Origin: an uncultured Lachnospiraceae bacterium
GTDB lineage: Bacteria > Bacillota > Clostridia > Lachnospirales > Lachnospiraceae
Assembly: GCA_944381635.1 (NCBI GenBank)
Contig: CALWLY010000022.1
Coordinates: forward strand, 1-57,138
Length of the DNA: 57,138 nt
Direction of reading: 5' to 3'
Part shown: piece by piece, positions 33,831 through 42,776 of the stretch
Layout: each line of letters opens with the position of its first letter
How positions within the stretch are numbered: position 1 is the stretch's first letter
The notes under the pieces: model-generated
The model's input: the letters and a program-made list of their open reading frames with translations, nothing else
Told to the model about the DNA's origin: nothing
Database searches by the model: none
Position numbers and translations under genes: made by a program

Positions 33831-34682
33831 ATGAAAAAAAGTGAGTTTCTAAAAGAATATGTTGTGATTACCGCAGCCACACTGGTGGTCGCTGCAGCGG
33901 TTTACTTCTTTATGATGCCCGGAAACGTGGCGGTGGGAAGTATTTCAGGCTTGGCAATCGTATTGTCCAATATCTTGCCGCTGCGTGTTTCTGTGATAAC
34001 TTTTGTGTTTAACGCCGTGCTGCTGCTGTTCGGTTTTTTGACCATCGGAAAAGAGTTTGGGGCCAAGACTGTTTATACGTCGATCATGCTTCCAGTGTTT
34101 CTTGGAATGTTTGAGGAGCTGTTTCCGGGACAGCAGTCGCTGACACGGGACCCGTTTCTGGATATGCTGGGCTATATTTTTGTGGTCAGTATCGGGCTGT
34201 CTGTTTTGTTTCAGAGAAACGCCTCATCAGGAGGACTGGATATTATTGCCAAATTTTTAAACAAGTATTTTCGGATAGAACTGGGAAAGGCCATGGCTTT
34301 ATCCGGCATGTGTGCGGCGCTCACATCCGCATTTGTGTACGATACGAAAATTGTTTTTTTAAGTGTGCTTGGCACATATCTTAGCGGAATTGTTTTGGAC
34401 CATTTTATACTGGGTTTTCATGTAAAGAAAAGAGTCTGCATTATTTCGGAAAAAAGAGAGGAGATTGTGGAACTTCTCTTAAATCAGCTTCACTGCGGCG
34501 CTACTTTGTATGAGGCCATAGGAGCTTACGACGGCACAAAAAGAATGGAAGTCATTACGATTGTCAACAAAAATGAGTACGCGAAACTTTTAAACCATGT
34601 GTACCGCATTGATCCGGATGCCTTTGTGACCGTGTACACAGTAAATGAAGTATTCCGGAAAGAAAGATACCAGGAAAATTAG
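33831..34682 (+). CDS. YitT family membrane protein
   Basis: A 283-residue protein with five to six membrane helices (residues about 10-205) followed by a soluble DUF2179 domain (about 225-280, with ITIVNKNEYAKLLNHVYRIDPDAFVTVY). ASSGGLDIIAKFLNKYF in the middle is the conserved YitT motif. Members are widespread in Firmicutes and their substrate is unknown. AAGGAGAAAG precedes the start. It ends 34 bases before the inositol-phosphatase gene. Confidence 0.9.
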   Translation: MKKSEFLKEYVVITAATLVVAAAVYFFMMPGNVAVGSISGLAIVLSNILPLRVSVITFVFNAVLLLFGFLTIGKEFGAKTVYTSIMLPVFLGMFEELFPGQQSLTRDPFLDMLGYIFVVSIGLSVLFQRNASSGGLDIIAKFLNKYFRIELGKAMALSGMCAALTSAFVYDTKIVFLSVLGTYLSGIVLDHFILGFHVKKRVCIISEKREEIVELLLNQLHCGATLYEAIGAYDGTKRMEVITIVNKNEYAKLLNHVYRIDPDAFVTVYTVNEVFRKERYQEN

Positions 34683-34716
34683 AGGCGCTGTGCATCGGAT
34701 CCGTTTGGAGGGAAAA

Positions 34717-35565
34717 ATGAAAGAAAACAATAACAAAAAGGAAGACAATATCGTAAAAGAAAGTATTCAGGAAGATGTTCTTCTGTCGTACGGGGTAAGT
34801 ACAGAAAAACTGGAGGAGATCGTCAGAAGTGTGAAGCCGCTTTTCCTGGACCGGGAGCGTTCCGGTCAGGTGAAGGTGAAGGGAATCGCAGACTTTGTCA
34901 CGTCTGTAGATATGGCGGTGCAGGAACTGGTGGAGCGCAGATTGAAAGAAGAATATCCCCAGATTCAGTTTATGGGGGAAGAGAAGGATAACAGCAATAT
35001 CGATACTACGCGGCCTGTGTGGATTCTGGATCCGGTGGACGGAACTACAAATCTGATTCATGATTTTAAAAACAGCGCGCTTTCATTGGCTCTTTATGCA
35101 GAGGGAAAGGTGCAGCTTGGAATTGTATATCAGCCCTATGCAGAAGAAATTTTCATAGCGGTAAGAGGAAAAGGGGCTTTCTGCAACGGAGCGCCTATTC
35201 ATGTGAGCAGCGTTTCTAAAATGGAAGAAAGTCTGATTTCCATAGGGACAAGCCCTTATCATCACGAACTGGCAGAGGAAAATTTTCGGAATTTTAAAAA
35301 CATATTTCTGCACTGTGCCGACATTCGGAGAATCGGTTCTGCGGCAATCGAACTTGCCTGGGTGGCGTGCGGAAGAATAGAAGTTTTTTTTGAAAGAAAT
35401 TTAAAACCCTGGGATTATGCGGCCGGTCTTCTGTTAGTGGAGGAAGCAGGAGGAGAGATTACGGACTTTGACGGCGATTGTCTGCCTGTAGTAAAACCTG
35501 CCGACGTCGTTGCCGGAAATGGTGTGATCGGAAAAATTTTGAGAGAAGATTTTTTGGGCGGGTGA
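34717..35565 (+). CDS. Inositol monophosphatase family protein
   Basis: A 282-residue Mg2+-dependent, lithium-sensitive type phosphatase. The metal-binding residues are in MGEEKDN (Glu near 91), WILDPVDGTTNLIH (near 108) and PWDYAAGLLLVEEAGG (near 230). Members hydrolyse inositol-1-phosphate, fructose-1,6-bisphosphate or PAP; the choice is open. The N-terminal 35 residues are extra to the domain and highly charged. ATG 34717 follows GGAGGGAAAA. It is probably cotranscribed with the CLC gene 28 bases below. Confidence 0.9.
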   Translation: MKENNNKKEDNIVKESIQEDVLLSYGVSTEKLEEIVRSVKPLFLDRERSGQVKVKGIADFVTSVDMAVQELVERRLKEEYPQIQFMGEEKDNSNIDTTRPVWILDPVDGTTNLIHDFKNSALSLALYAEGKVQLGIVYQPYAEEIFIAVRGKGAFCNGAPIHVSSVSKMEESLISIGTSPYHHELAEENFRNFKNIFLHCADIRRIGSAAIELAWVACGRIEVFFERNLKPWDYAAGLLLVEEAGGEITDFDGDCLPVVKPADVVAGNGVIGKILREDFLGG

Positions 35566-35593
35566 ATGAAAAGACAAAAGATGGAGTTATGAA

Positions 35594-36862
35594 GTGACAG
35601 AGAAGAAAAGCGTAATTGAAAGTACAATAAAAAATGCAGTAAAAAACATATGGATGCCTGCTGTATATGGCATTCCGATCGGTGTGGCAGCCGGAATACT
35701 GACAGCTGTGTTCGGGCGGGTCCTTCTGGCAGCAGGAGATTTCAGGGACCTGCATCCGGTATGGCTGCTGTCTTTTCTGGCGCCAGCCGGTCTGTTGATT
35801 GTCTTTGTCTATGAAAAGTATGGAAAACAGTCCCAGAAAGGTATGGGACTTGTTTTTCGTGCGGGACATGGGGAAAGGGAGAAAATACCGATGAGGCTGA
35901 TCCCGCTTGTGATGGCGGCAACCTGGATCACCCATTTGTTTGGAGGAAGCGCAGGAAGAGAAGGGGTTGCTGTTCAGATTGGGGCGGCGCTGGGACAGAA
36001 AAGCGCGGATTTTCTGCCTCATAGACTGAAACCGGAGCGGGCAGACCGTCTTTTTTTGATTGCCGGTATGGCGGCCGGATTTGCAGGACTGTTTCGGACG
36101 CCGGCAGCGGCGGTTCTTTTTGCCATGGAAGTTCTTATAGTAGGAAAACTGCAGTATCAGGCTTTGCTTCCGGCTGTCACCGCAGCTTTTACAGCCAGCA
36201 TGGTTTCCGGGTTTCTGGGACTGGAAAAATTTACGGTGAATCTCACGGACACAGTTACGGTAAATGCAGCCAACCTGTGTAAATTGATTGCAGCAGGAAT
36301 CTTGTTTGGACTGGCAGGAAAACTGTTTGCAGTAAGCCTTTCCTTTGCCAAAAATAAGCTGGCAGCCTGTTTTCCTAATCCCTATTTGAGAATAGGAATT
36401 ACGGGTGTGTTCCTTACTGTTTCTTTGCTGCTTTTCTGGCAGGGAAGATACAGCGGACTTGGAACGAATCTGATTCAGGCAAGCTTTTTCGGGGAAGAAG
36501 TTTATGGAGCGGACTGGATTTTGAAGCTTGTATTTACGGGTGTGACTTTGGCGGCCGGATTTCAGGGAGGAGAAGTAACGCCTTTGTTTTCCATAGGCGC
36601 CAGTCTGGGCGTTGTTTTGGCGGGAATCCTGGGACTTCCGGCAGCTTTTACGGCAGCTCTCGGCTATGCGGCGGTATTTGGAAGCGCTACCGGAACTTTT
36701 CTTGCTCCCGTACTCATCGGGGCAGAAGTTTTCGGTTACGAATACCTTCCGTTTTTCTTTCTGGTGTGTGCTTTTGCCCGGGCAGCAGGAGGGAAATCTT
36801 CGATTTATCCTCTTCAGAAGCGCTGTCCTTTTTCGGAAGATTCTGGTATAATACCTGAGTGA
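35594..36862 (+). CDS. CLC family anion channel/antiporter, CLC-F-like
   Basis: A 422-residue membrane protein of the CLC fold. The gating-glutamate motif is GGSAGREGVAVQIGAALG (near residue 120); GVTLAAGFQGGEVTPLF and FGSATGTFLAPVLIGAEVFG are the later conserved repeats. GSAGREG.AVQ, rather than GREGPtVQ, fits the fluoride/proton antiporter branch seen in Firmicutes. I saw no fluoride riboswitch upstream, so the fluoride role is unconfirmed. The start is GTG 35594 with GGAG seven bases upstream. Confidence 0.85.
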   Translation: MTEKKSVIESTIKNAVKNIWMPAVYGIPIGVAAGILTAVFGRVLLAAGDFRDLHPVWLLSFLAPAGLLIVFVYEKYGKQSQKGMGLVFRAGHGEREKIPMRLIPLVMAATWITHLFGGSAGREGVAVQIGAALGQKSADFLPHRLKPERADRLFLIAGMAAGFAGLFRTPAAAVLFAMEVLIVGKLQYQALLPAVTAAFTASMVSGFLGLEKFTVNLTDTVTVNAANLCKLIAAGILFGLAGKLFAVSLSFAKNKLAACFPNPYLRIGITGVFLTVSLLLFWQGRYSGLGTNLIQASFFGEEVYGADWILKLVFTGVTLAAGFQGGEVTPLFSIGASLGVVLAGILGLPAAFTAALGYAAVFGSATGTFLAPVLIGAEVFGYEYLPFFFLVCAFARAAGGKSSIYPLQKRCPFSEDSGIIPE

Positions 36863-36992
36863 GAGAACGCATTCCAAAATGGATGCGGCCAGCGTGATTG
36901 CAGCTTCATGGCTCCAGGATATGAGTGGGTGAATGAACTGGATTTTTGAGGGTGACAGGCTGCAAATCGGGGAACAGTAAAAGGAGAAAGGC

Positions 36993-37775
36993 ATGAAAAT
37001 CAAAAGAGTAAACACGGTAGCATTCAGTCCTACAGGAAGGACCAAAAAAGTAATGGGGTACATGATAAAATCATGGCAGGGCTCCACATCAGGGATTGAT
37101 TTGACAGAATATAAGGAGGAAGACAGGAAACGCAGCTTCACAGAGGATGAACTGACCTTTTTCGGGGTTCCCTCTTACGGCGGAAGAGTTCCGGATACAG
37201 CGGCAAAAAGGCTGAAAAATTTGAAAGGAAATCAGACGCCTGCGGTAGTTTTTGTAACCTATGGAAACCGCGCCTATGAAGATACTTTGCTGGAACTGAA
37301 AAATCTGGTGGAAGAGCAGGGATTTGTGGTGATTGCAGCGGCTGCCGTAGTGACAGAACATTCCATTTTCCCTTCCTTTGCAGCGGGAAGACCGGACAGC
37401 AAAGACAGGGCCCGGATTCAGGAGTTTGGAAAAAATGCGATTGCAAAGGCAGAAAAGTGTGAGAATGCCAAAAGTGCTGCAGGAATTTCCGTAAAAGGAA
37501 ACCGGCCTTACAAAGAATACCATACCATTCCGCTGACACCTAAGGCAGATAAAAAGTGCAACGGCTGTTTAACCTGCGTCAGAAAATGTCCGGTGCATGC
37601 TATTTCAGAGGAGTCTCCCAGAAAAACAGATAAGGACCGCTGCATTTCCTGCATGCGCTGTGTACAGAACTGTCCGCAGAAGGCAAGAAAGGTTTCTCAG
37701 CTGCCGCTGAAGCTGGCACAGAGAAAGCTGAAAAAGGTATGCGCAGTTAAAAAGGAAAGCGAATGGTACCTGTAA
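36993..37775 (+). CDS. EFR1-type flavodoxin-ferredoxin fusion
   Basis: A 260-residue electron carrier. An N-terminal flavodoxin-like domain (VNTVAFSPTGRTKKVMGYM, then FFGVPSYGGRVP and VFVTYGNRAYEDTLLEL) is joined to two [4Fe-4S] motifs: CNGCLTCVRKCP (near 189-200) and CISCMRCVQNCP (near 215-226). The phosphate-binding loop SPTGRT fits FMN binding. Such proteins move electrons between flavin and iron-sulfur partners in anaerobes; partners are not visible here. AAAGGAGAAAGGC precedes the start. Confidence 0.9.
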   Translation: MKIKRVNTVAFSPTGRTKKVMGYMIKSWQGSTSGIDLTEYKEEDRKRSFTEDELTFFGVPSYGGRVPDTAAKRLKNLKGNQTPAVVFVTYGNRAYEDTLLELKNLVEEQGFVVIAAAAVVTEHSIFPSFAAGRPDSKDRARIQEFGKNAIAKAEKCENAKSAAGISVKGNRPYKEYHTIPLTPKADKKCNGCLTCVRKCPVHAISEESPRKTDKDRCISCMRCVQNCPQKARKVSQLPLKLAQRKLKKVCAVKKESEWYL

Positions 37776-37807
37776 AGAAGAAATATAGATAGGACACATA
37801 AAATAGC

Positions 37808-37967
37808 AGCAGTTCAGCCCGCGCCATTCGTAAAACCGCACTTCGTGCTTATTGTGGCTATCGCCACTGTTTTACTCACTGACGGGTGCTCAGCTCATAG
37901 GTCTGGCGGGAGAAAAAATCATGCCAGCATGTTTTTTTCTCCCGCACAGCCCTATGGCTGAACTGCT
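37808..37967 (+). repeat. Dispersed palindromic element, copy B
   Basis: A 160-bp element bounded by AGCAGTTCAGCC (37808-37819) and GGCTGAACTGCT (37956-37967). It shares with copy A (29137-29301, opposite orientation) the blocks CCCGCGCCATTCG, AAAACCGCACT, GGCTA.CGCC, CTGTTTT.CTCA.TGAC and AGCTCAT. Its terminal hairpin, CATAGG..GCGGGAGAAAAAA with TTTTTTCTCCCGC..CCTATG, has a different sequence from copy A's hairpin but the same place and form. It fills most of the 345-base gap after the ferredoxin gene; the rest holds a TATAAT (37993-37998). Confidence 0.85.
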
Positions 37968-38120
37968 ACACAAAATATACACAAATATTCGTTATAATAA
38001 AACTATTCACGGCACTGCCTTGCACAAGCAGCAAGTGGGAATGCGGCAACAGGAAAATTTTTGGGTGAAGGGCAGCGCACGGCGAGAAAATATGGCAGAC
38101 AGGAAGAGAGGATATAGGAA

Positions 38121-38594
38121 ATGAGCCAGGAAAAAGTAAACCGCCATAAAGAGGAAAAAGCACATCGCAAGGAAAGGATGGCAAAACAGAAAAGAAGGGC
38201 GAAAATCTGCAAGGTGATTTACATTATTGTGGGAGTGATCATCGTCATTTGGATTGGAGTTTCTATTTATCAGAAGGTTGCACCAGAGTCAGGAGCAGAG
38301 GTTATCGAGACAGAAAGTACTCAGGCAGAGACAGAGAGCACACCGGTATCCGAGACGACAGATGAGACAACGGCAGAAAGCACAGAAAATGCGCAGACAG
38401 AGGCTGCCGAAACAGAAACTGCAGAATCAGAAGTGACAGAGACAGAGACTGCTGCAGCTGAAACTACAGAAGCTCAGACAGCAGAAGAAACAGAAAGTGA
38501 AACAGCAGAGAGCGCTGCCGAAGAAACGACCGCAGAAAGCGCAGAGACGGAAACAGCCCAGACAGCTTCCGCAGAAGAAACTCAGGAAAACTGA
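38121..38594 (+). CDS. Membrane-anchored Thr/Glu/Ala-rich protein
   Basis: A 157-residue protein: a very basic N-terminus (NRHKEEKAHRKERMAKQKRR), one membrane helix (VIYIIVGVIIVIWIGVSIYQ, about 33-52) and a low-complexity acidic tail of about 100 residues made of Thr, Glu, Ala and Ser in loose repeats such as TAESTE, TETAAAET and AEETE. The topology suggests a cytoplasmic N-terminus and an exposed flexible tail, possibly a spacer or glycosylated stalk. No family recognised. The DNA of the tail is repetitive (CAGA, GAAAC), so its length may vary between strains. Confidence 0.75.
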   Translation: MSQEKVNRHKEEKAHRKERMAKQKRRAKICKVIYIIVGVIIVIWIGVSIYQKVAPESGAEVIETESTQAETESTPVSETTDETTAESTENAQTEAAETETAESEVTETETAAAETTEAQTAEETESETAESAAEETTAESAETETAQTASAEETQEN

Positions 38595-38645
38595 TGATGT
38601 AAATACGAATAGCATTGAAAAATGAAGTGCAGGAGAAGAGAGAAG

Positions 38646-39299
38646 ATGTTATTTCAAAACGGAGAGAAAATTGTATTTACGGGGGATTCCGTTACAGACT
38701 GCGACAGAAAACGCCCGGTAGGAGAAGGATTATGGGAAGGTGTGGGCACAGGCTATGTGCGCCAGATTCACACGATATTAAACGCCCTGTGTCCGGAAAC
38801 CGTCATCCGTATTTCCAATACGGGAATCGGGGGAAACAATATTTTGGATTTGAAAGCGCGCTGGCAGCAGGATGTGCTTGACTTAAACCCTGACTGGGTA
38901 AGCGTTATGATCGGCGTCAATGACGTGTGGAGAAAATTTGATGAGCCGGATATCTGGGAGGGACATATCAGCGCGGAGGTTTACGAAAAGACATACCGGG
39001 AGTTGATTGAAAAGACACTTCCCCATGTAAAGGGAATGATTGTTATGACTCCTTATTTTATGGAACCGAATCGGGAAGATGCGATGAGAAGCGCTGTGGA
39101 TGAAATGGCGGATGTTGTAAGGAAACTGGCAGAAGAATATCAGCTGGTTTGCGTGGATACCGGAAAGGTATTTGATGAATATTTTAAACACCGCCACCCC
39201 TCTTTCCTTGCCTGGGACAGAGTGCATCCCAACCAAGTGGGAGCTTTTCTGATTGCGAAGGCATTCCTGGATGCGGTCGGTTTTGAGTGGAAGATGTAA
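38646..39299 (+). CDS. SGNH/GDSL-type hydrolase
   Basis: A 217-residue esterase-fold enzyme. Block I is FTGDSVTDCDR (Ser near 15), block III the IGVNDVW (near 95) and block V DRVHPNQVG (Asp-x-x-His, near 195). No signal peptide, so it is cytoplasmic. Substrates of this group are acyl or acetyl esters, often of carbohydrates. I use ATG 38646, which gives the domain start MLFQNGEKIVFTGDS, rather than ATG 38622; GGAGAAGAGAGAAG lies before it. Confidence 0.9.
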   Translation: MLFQNGEKIVFTGDSVTDCDRKRPVGEGLWEGVGTGYVRQIHTILNALCPETVIRISNTGIGGNNILDLKARWQQDVLDLNPDWVSVMIGVNDVWRKFDEPDIWEGHISAEVYEKTYRELIEKTLPHVKGMIVMTPYFMEPNREDAMRSAVDEMADVVRKLAEEYQLVCVDTGKVFDEYFKHRHPSFLAWDRVHPNQVGAFLIAKAFLDAVGFEWKM

Positions 39300-39374
39300 A
39301 AATAGTGTTCGGAGGAACGATTCATCGACCGGATTTTGTGCTTTTCAGATGCAGGAAAGCATAAGATAATTTTG

Positions 39375-39421
39375 CCGGTGCTCGCAAAATTATAGAGTTT
39401 ATGCGAGCACCGGTGTTTTTT
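39375..39421 (+). terminator. Rho-independent terminator after the SGNH gene
   Basis: CCGGTGCTCGCA (39375-39386) pairs with TGCGAGCACCGG (39402-39413), then TGTTTTTT. It separates this gene from the convergent sulfatase. Confidence 0.9.
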
Positions 39422-39502
39422 AGAGAAAGTAAAACAAAGTGTGTAAGTTGTATGCTATCTGTCCGGTTTGTATTGTAGCTCCCAATGTTACATTACTTTC
39501 TC

Positions 39503-40975
39503 TTAAACATCTTTTTTCCCGCGAAGGAGAGAATTCTCCAGAAGACAAACCATAGGACAGCCGGTTTTCAGCTTGCCGTTTTCCACAAAGCCTTCCTCCC
39601 GGTCTGCAAGAGCCTCCACAAGATAAGAGCGCAGTGTGCGGATACGTTCCTGATATTCGGCATCATGAATGGCATTGTGCAGTTCTTTGGGGTCTTTGTC
39701 CAAATCAAAATACTGTTCTTCTCCTGTCTGGGAATACCAGGCAAATTTGTCATGTTCGGTGACAATAAAGTGGTTGGAAGCATCTCCCATAAGATGTTCC
39801 CCGTGGAGCCATTCCCGAATGGAAGAGGTTTTGTCGGCAACCATGGGCATCATGCTTTTTCCGTCCACTTCGTCAGGAACCGGTGCGTGAGCAATGTCAA
39901 GAAGCGTGGGCATAATATCCCGCAGTTCCACAACGCTGTGGCATACCTGTCCCTGTTTTCCTCCGGTGAGAGCTTCCGGACCGGAAATGATCATGGGGAT
40001 ATGGCAGCTGCCCTCGTAAGGACGGGACTTGCGGAAAAGATGATGGTCACACAGTTCTTCCCCATGGTCGGAAGTGAACAAAATGATTGTGTTGTCCATC
40101 AGGCGGTGTTCTACGAGAGCCTGAATCAGTCTTCCAATCTGGTGATCCATGTGAGTGATGCAGGCGTAGTAGCCAATCTGAGCCTGTCTTGCCAGTTCCG
40201 GATCGATCGGGCCGGTGGTGGAGTCATAAATTCTTCCCAGCCGCTCGTAGTCCTGGGGATGTTCCCAGTCACCGATGGCAGGCGGGGTCAGATTTTTACC
40301 CTTATAAAGATCAAAATAATACTGAGGCGCGTCAAAAGGTGGATGGGGGCGCAGATAGGAGGCCATCAGGAAAAATGGCTTGGAAGTATCTCTGCGACGC
40401 AGAAAATCGATGGCGCGGGAAGTTACCCAGTTGGTAGGATGCAGGGATTCGTCATAAATCCACGGGCGTGCCACCCAGGAATTGCATTCCATGCCGGTAT
40501 CGGTAACATCCGCTTCGATGCCCTTTTCATTTTTCAGCCAGTAAAAATAATCGTCGGCGATTTTTTGAGACTCGTAGTAAGGGGTTTCCGGATAACGATA
40601 CGCATGAAGATAGCCGTCATGCAGTTCAATATTGTGAAAGCCCATAAGATTGCGCAGAGGATGCACATGCATTTTTCCCACACATTGGGTGTAATAGCCT
40701 GCCTTTGCCAGCTCACCGGCCATGGTATGGGGATAATTGAAATCTACCAGATCCTGATAGCCTACACGGCCATGTTTTTCCTGGGAGAGACCGGTGTGAA
40801 GGGCCGCTCTTGCAGGAATACAGCTGGGGCAGGCAGAGTAGGCGTTGTCAAAAAGCGTGCCTTTGGCAGCCAGAGAATCCAGAAAAGGAGTCTTCACGTC
40901 GGGATGGCCGGCGATTCCCATACAATCTCCGCGCATCTGGTCCGTCATGATTAAGACAATATTAGGTTGATTCAT
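39503..40975 (-). CDS. Type I sulfatase
   Basis: A 490-residue alkaline-phosphatase-superfamily sulfatase. NIVLIMTDQMRGD supplies metal ligands at residues 6-17; the formylglycine site is Cys52 in CIPAR (C-x-P-x-R); TSDHGEELCDHH near 300 gives further metal ligands. The Cys form needs the radical-SAM maturase anSME, not encoded here. No signal peptide, so the substrate is probably taken up first. AATGGAGGAATCTTT precedes the start. It is divergent from the MocR regulator, whose likely sites lie in the shared gap. Confidence 0.93.
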   Translation of the reverse strand: MNQPNIVLIMTDQMRGDCMGIAGHPDVKTPFLDSLAAKGTLFDNAYSACPSCIPARAALHTGLSQEKHGRVGYQDLVDFNYPHTMAGELAKAGYYTQCVGKMHVHPLRNLMGFHNIELHDGYLHAYRYPETPYYESQKIADDYFYWLKNEKGIEADVTDTGMECNSWVARPWIYDESLHPTNWVTSRAIDFLRRRDTSKPFFLMASYLRPHPPFDAPQYYFDLYKGKNLTPPAIGDWEHPQDYERLGRIYDSTTGPIDPELARQAQIGYYACITHMDHQIGRLIQALVEHRLMDNTIILFTSDHGEELCDHHLFRKSRPYEGSCHIPMIISGPEALTGGKQGQVCHSVVELRDIMPTLLDIAHAPVPDEVDGKSMMPMVADKTSSIREWLHGEHLMGDASNHFIVTEHDKFAWYSQTGEEQYFDLDKDPKELHNAIHDAEYQERIRTLRSYLVEALADREEGFVENGKLKTGCPMVCLLENSLLRGKKDV

Positions 40976-41351
40976 AAAGATTCCTCCATTCGTAGTAAAA
41001 CAGGGTAATCTGTACAGACAAAAAAATCAAATAAAATATTTTTTCGCCACAATGTATAGACAAAGGGAGCCTGTACTTTAATTCTATCGTCAGTTTAGCA
41101 GAAGCAGGCAGAAAAGTAAATATGATAGAGCAATGGTGCAAGAAAAGAGTATTTTAAATAAAGATAATTAAAAAACGAAAAAACATCAAAAAAGAAAGAA
41201 AAAGAGAGAAAACCGCAGATAAAAAGAAGAAAGTACTCCCGGACAGAGTTGCTAAGAAAATACAAGGGTGCTACAATCAGACTTATAAATTTTTGTTACG
41301 GAAAAAGGAAGGTTTTGCGGGGCAAAGGGCAATACCGGAAGAGGGAAAGCA
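40976..41351. promoter_or_regulatory. Sulfatase-MocR intergenic region with spaced direct repeats
   Basis: Within this AT-rich 376-base gap TGTACAGACAAA (41011-41022) recurs as TGTATAGACAAA (41053-41064), exactly 42 bases apart, which is four helical turns. MocR regulators commonly bind direct repeats on one DNA face. Read on the minus strand, TTGTCT from the second copy is a good -35 for the sulfatase, with an AT-rich -10 17 bases on. A third partial copy, TGTACTTTAA, starts at 41072. The remainder, up to the MocR start, is A-rich without other signal. Confidence 0.55.
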
Positions 41352-42776
41352 ATGCAGGATTTGGTAATTCGTCTGGATACAGAAAGCAAAAAACATTTAT
41401 ATGAACAGATTTATGAGCATATCAGAGATGAGATCAAAAGCGGAAGGATTGCATACAAAGAAAAGCTGCCTTCCACGCGTTCTCTGGCATCTTACCTCCA
41501 GGTTTCCCGCAGTACCGCAGAACTTGCCTATGAGCAGCTTTTGTCAGAAGGATATATTGAATCGGTTCCCTATAAGGGATACTTTGTCAGCAGGCTGGAG
41601 GAACTTTACCAGTTTTCGTCGGAGTTTCGGGACGAAGAGAAAAATATAAACAAGAGTACAGAAAAAGAGGACGGGGAGCGCTGTAAAGTGGATTTTTCCC
41701 CGAATGGTCTTACTATGAGTGAATTTCCTTTCGGAACCTGGAGAAGAATCACAAAAAACATTTTGAGTCAGGACAAAAAGGAACTGTTTTTGCCGGGAAA
41801 GGCTCAGGGCGATGAAGAACTGCGGACAACGATTGCAAGATATCTGCACGCATCCCGCGGTGTAAACTGTGAGGCGGATCAGATTGTTGTGGGAGCCGGA
41901 AACGATTATCTGATGCTTCTCCTCAGGTATATTTTGGGGGAAGATATTCGAATTGCTTTCGAAGAACATACGTATCCCAGGGCATTTCGGATTTTCGGTC
42001 TGTTCGCACAGAAGGTGATCACGGTTCCCTGGGATGAAGGCGGGATCTGCGTGGAAGAAGTACAGAATTCGGACGCCAATATGGTGTATGTGATGCCTTC
42101 CCACCAGTATCCTACAGGAATTGTGATGCCAATAGGGAGAAGGAGAGAGCTGCTGAACTGGGCGGCGCAAAGTTCGCAGCGCTACATTATAGAGGACGAC
42201 TATGATAGTGAATTCCGCTACAGGGGAAAGCCGATACCGTCTCTGCAGGCTTCCGACAGCGCGGAAAAAGTGATTTATATCGGTACTTTTTCCAAATCCA
42301 TTGCTCCGGCAATCCGTGTCAGCTACATGGTTCTTCCACGAGGACTGATGAAAAAATATGAGGAAAACTGTGCGTTTTTTTCTTCCACGGTTTCACGCAT
42401 TGACCAGACTGTGCTGAATGAATTTATCAGAGACGGTTATTTTGAGAGACATTTAAACAAAATGCGTAAGATATACAGAGAAAAACATGAATATCTTCTG
42501 GAACAGCTGACGCCTTTTCTGGAGAAGTTCTCACTTTCCGGAGAATACGCAGGGCTTCATGTACTGCTTCAGGCAAAAGAGGATAGTTCGGAAGAAGAGC
42601 TTGTAAAAAAAGCGGCAGATGAGAAAATCCGGGTTTACGGGCTGTCAGAAGCATATGTGGGAGAAAATAAAAAGCAGAGACATTGCAGTCGTGCCACAGT
42701 GCTGCTTGGTTATGGGGGACTTAGTATGGAAGAAATCCGTTTCGGCGTGGAAGCTTTGAAAAGGGCATGGCTATGA
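41352..42776 (+). CDS. MocR/PdxR-type GntR regulator with aminotransferase domain
   Basis: A 474-residue regulator. An N-terminal GntR winged helix (YEQIYEHIRDEIKSGRI... LPSTRSLASYLQVSRSTAELAYEQLLSEGYIES, about 15-75) is linked to a class I aminotransferase fold. The PLP lysine is in TFSKSIAP near residue 314, and IIEDDYDSEFRYRG near 280 holds the cofactor Asp. Members bind PLP or an amino compound and activate or repress neighbouring genes. Divergent from the sulfatase, so a role in its control is plausible. It overlaps the next gene by a few bases. Confidence 0.92.
   Translation: MQDLVIRLDTESKKHLYEQIYEHIRDEIKSGRIAYKEKLPSTRSLASYLQVSRSTAELAYEQLLSEGYIESVPYKGYFVSRLEELYQFSSEFRDEEKNINKSTEKEDGERCKVDFSPNGLTMSEFPFGTWRRITKNILSQDKKELFLPGKAQGDEELRTTIARYLHASRGVNCEADQIVVGAGNDYLMLLLRYILGEDIRIAFEEHTYPRAFRIFGLFAQKVITVPWDEGGICVEEVQNSDANMVYVMPSHQYPTGIVMPIGRRRELLNWAAQSSQRYIIEDDYDSEFRYRGKPIPSLQASDSAEKVIYIGTFSKSIAPAIRVSYMVLPRGLMKKYEENCAFFSSTVSRIDQTVLNEFIRDGYFERHLNKMRKIYREKHEYLLEQLTPFLEKFSLSGEYAGLHVLLQAKEDSSEEELVKKAADEKIRVYGLSEAYVGENKKQRHCSRATVLLGYGGLSMEEIRFGVEALKRAWL

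Noticed and set aside
35566-35593. Fluoride riboswitch before the CLC-F-like gene
   Set aside because: The gap is only 28 bases and no crcB-type fold is visible in or before it.
35459-37141. 560-codon minus-strand frame across the CLC gene
   Set aside because: Lys/Arg/Ser/Gln/Cys-rich shadow of the CLC and neighbouring coding sequences; no ribosome site and no recognisable domain. CLC motifs on the plus strand are clear.
37852-38124. 90-codon ORF inside the dispersed element
   Set aside because: It reads through the palindromic element; the corresponding part of copy A is not open and the sequence is explained by the hairpin.
39485-40954. 489-codon plus-strand frame opposite the sulfatase
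   Set aside because: The minus strand has an intact sulfatase with metal and formylglycine motifs; the plus frame is its complement.
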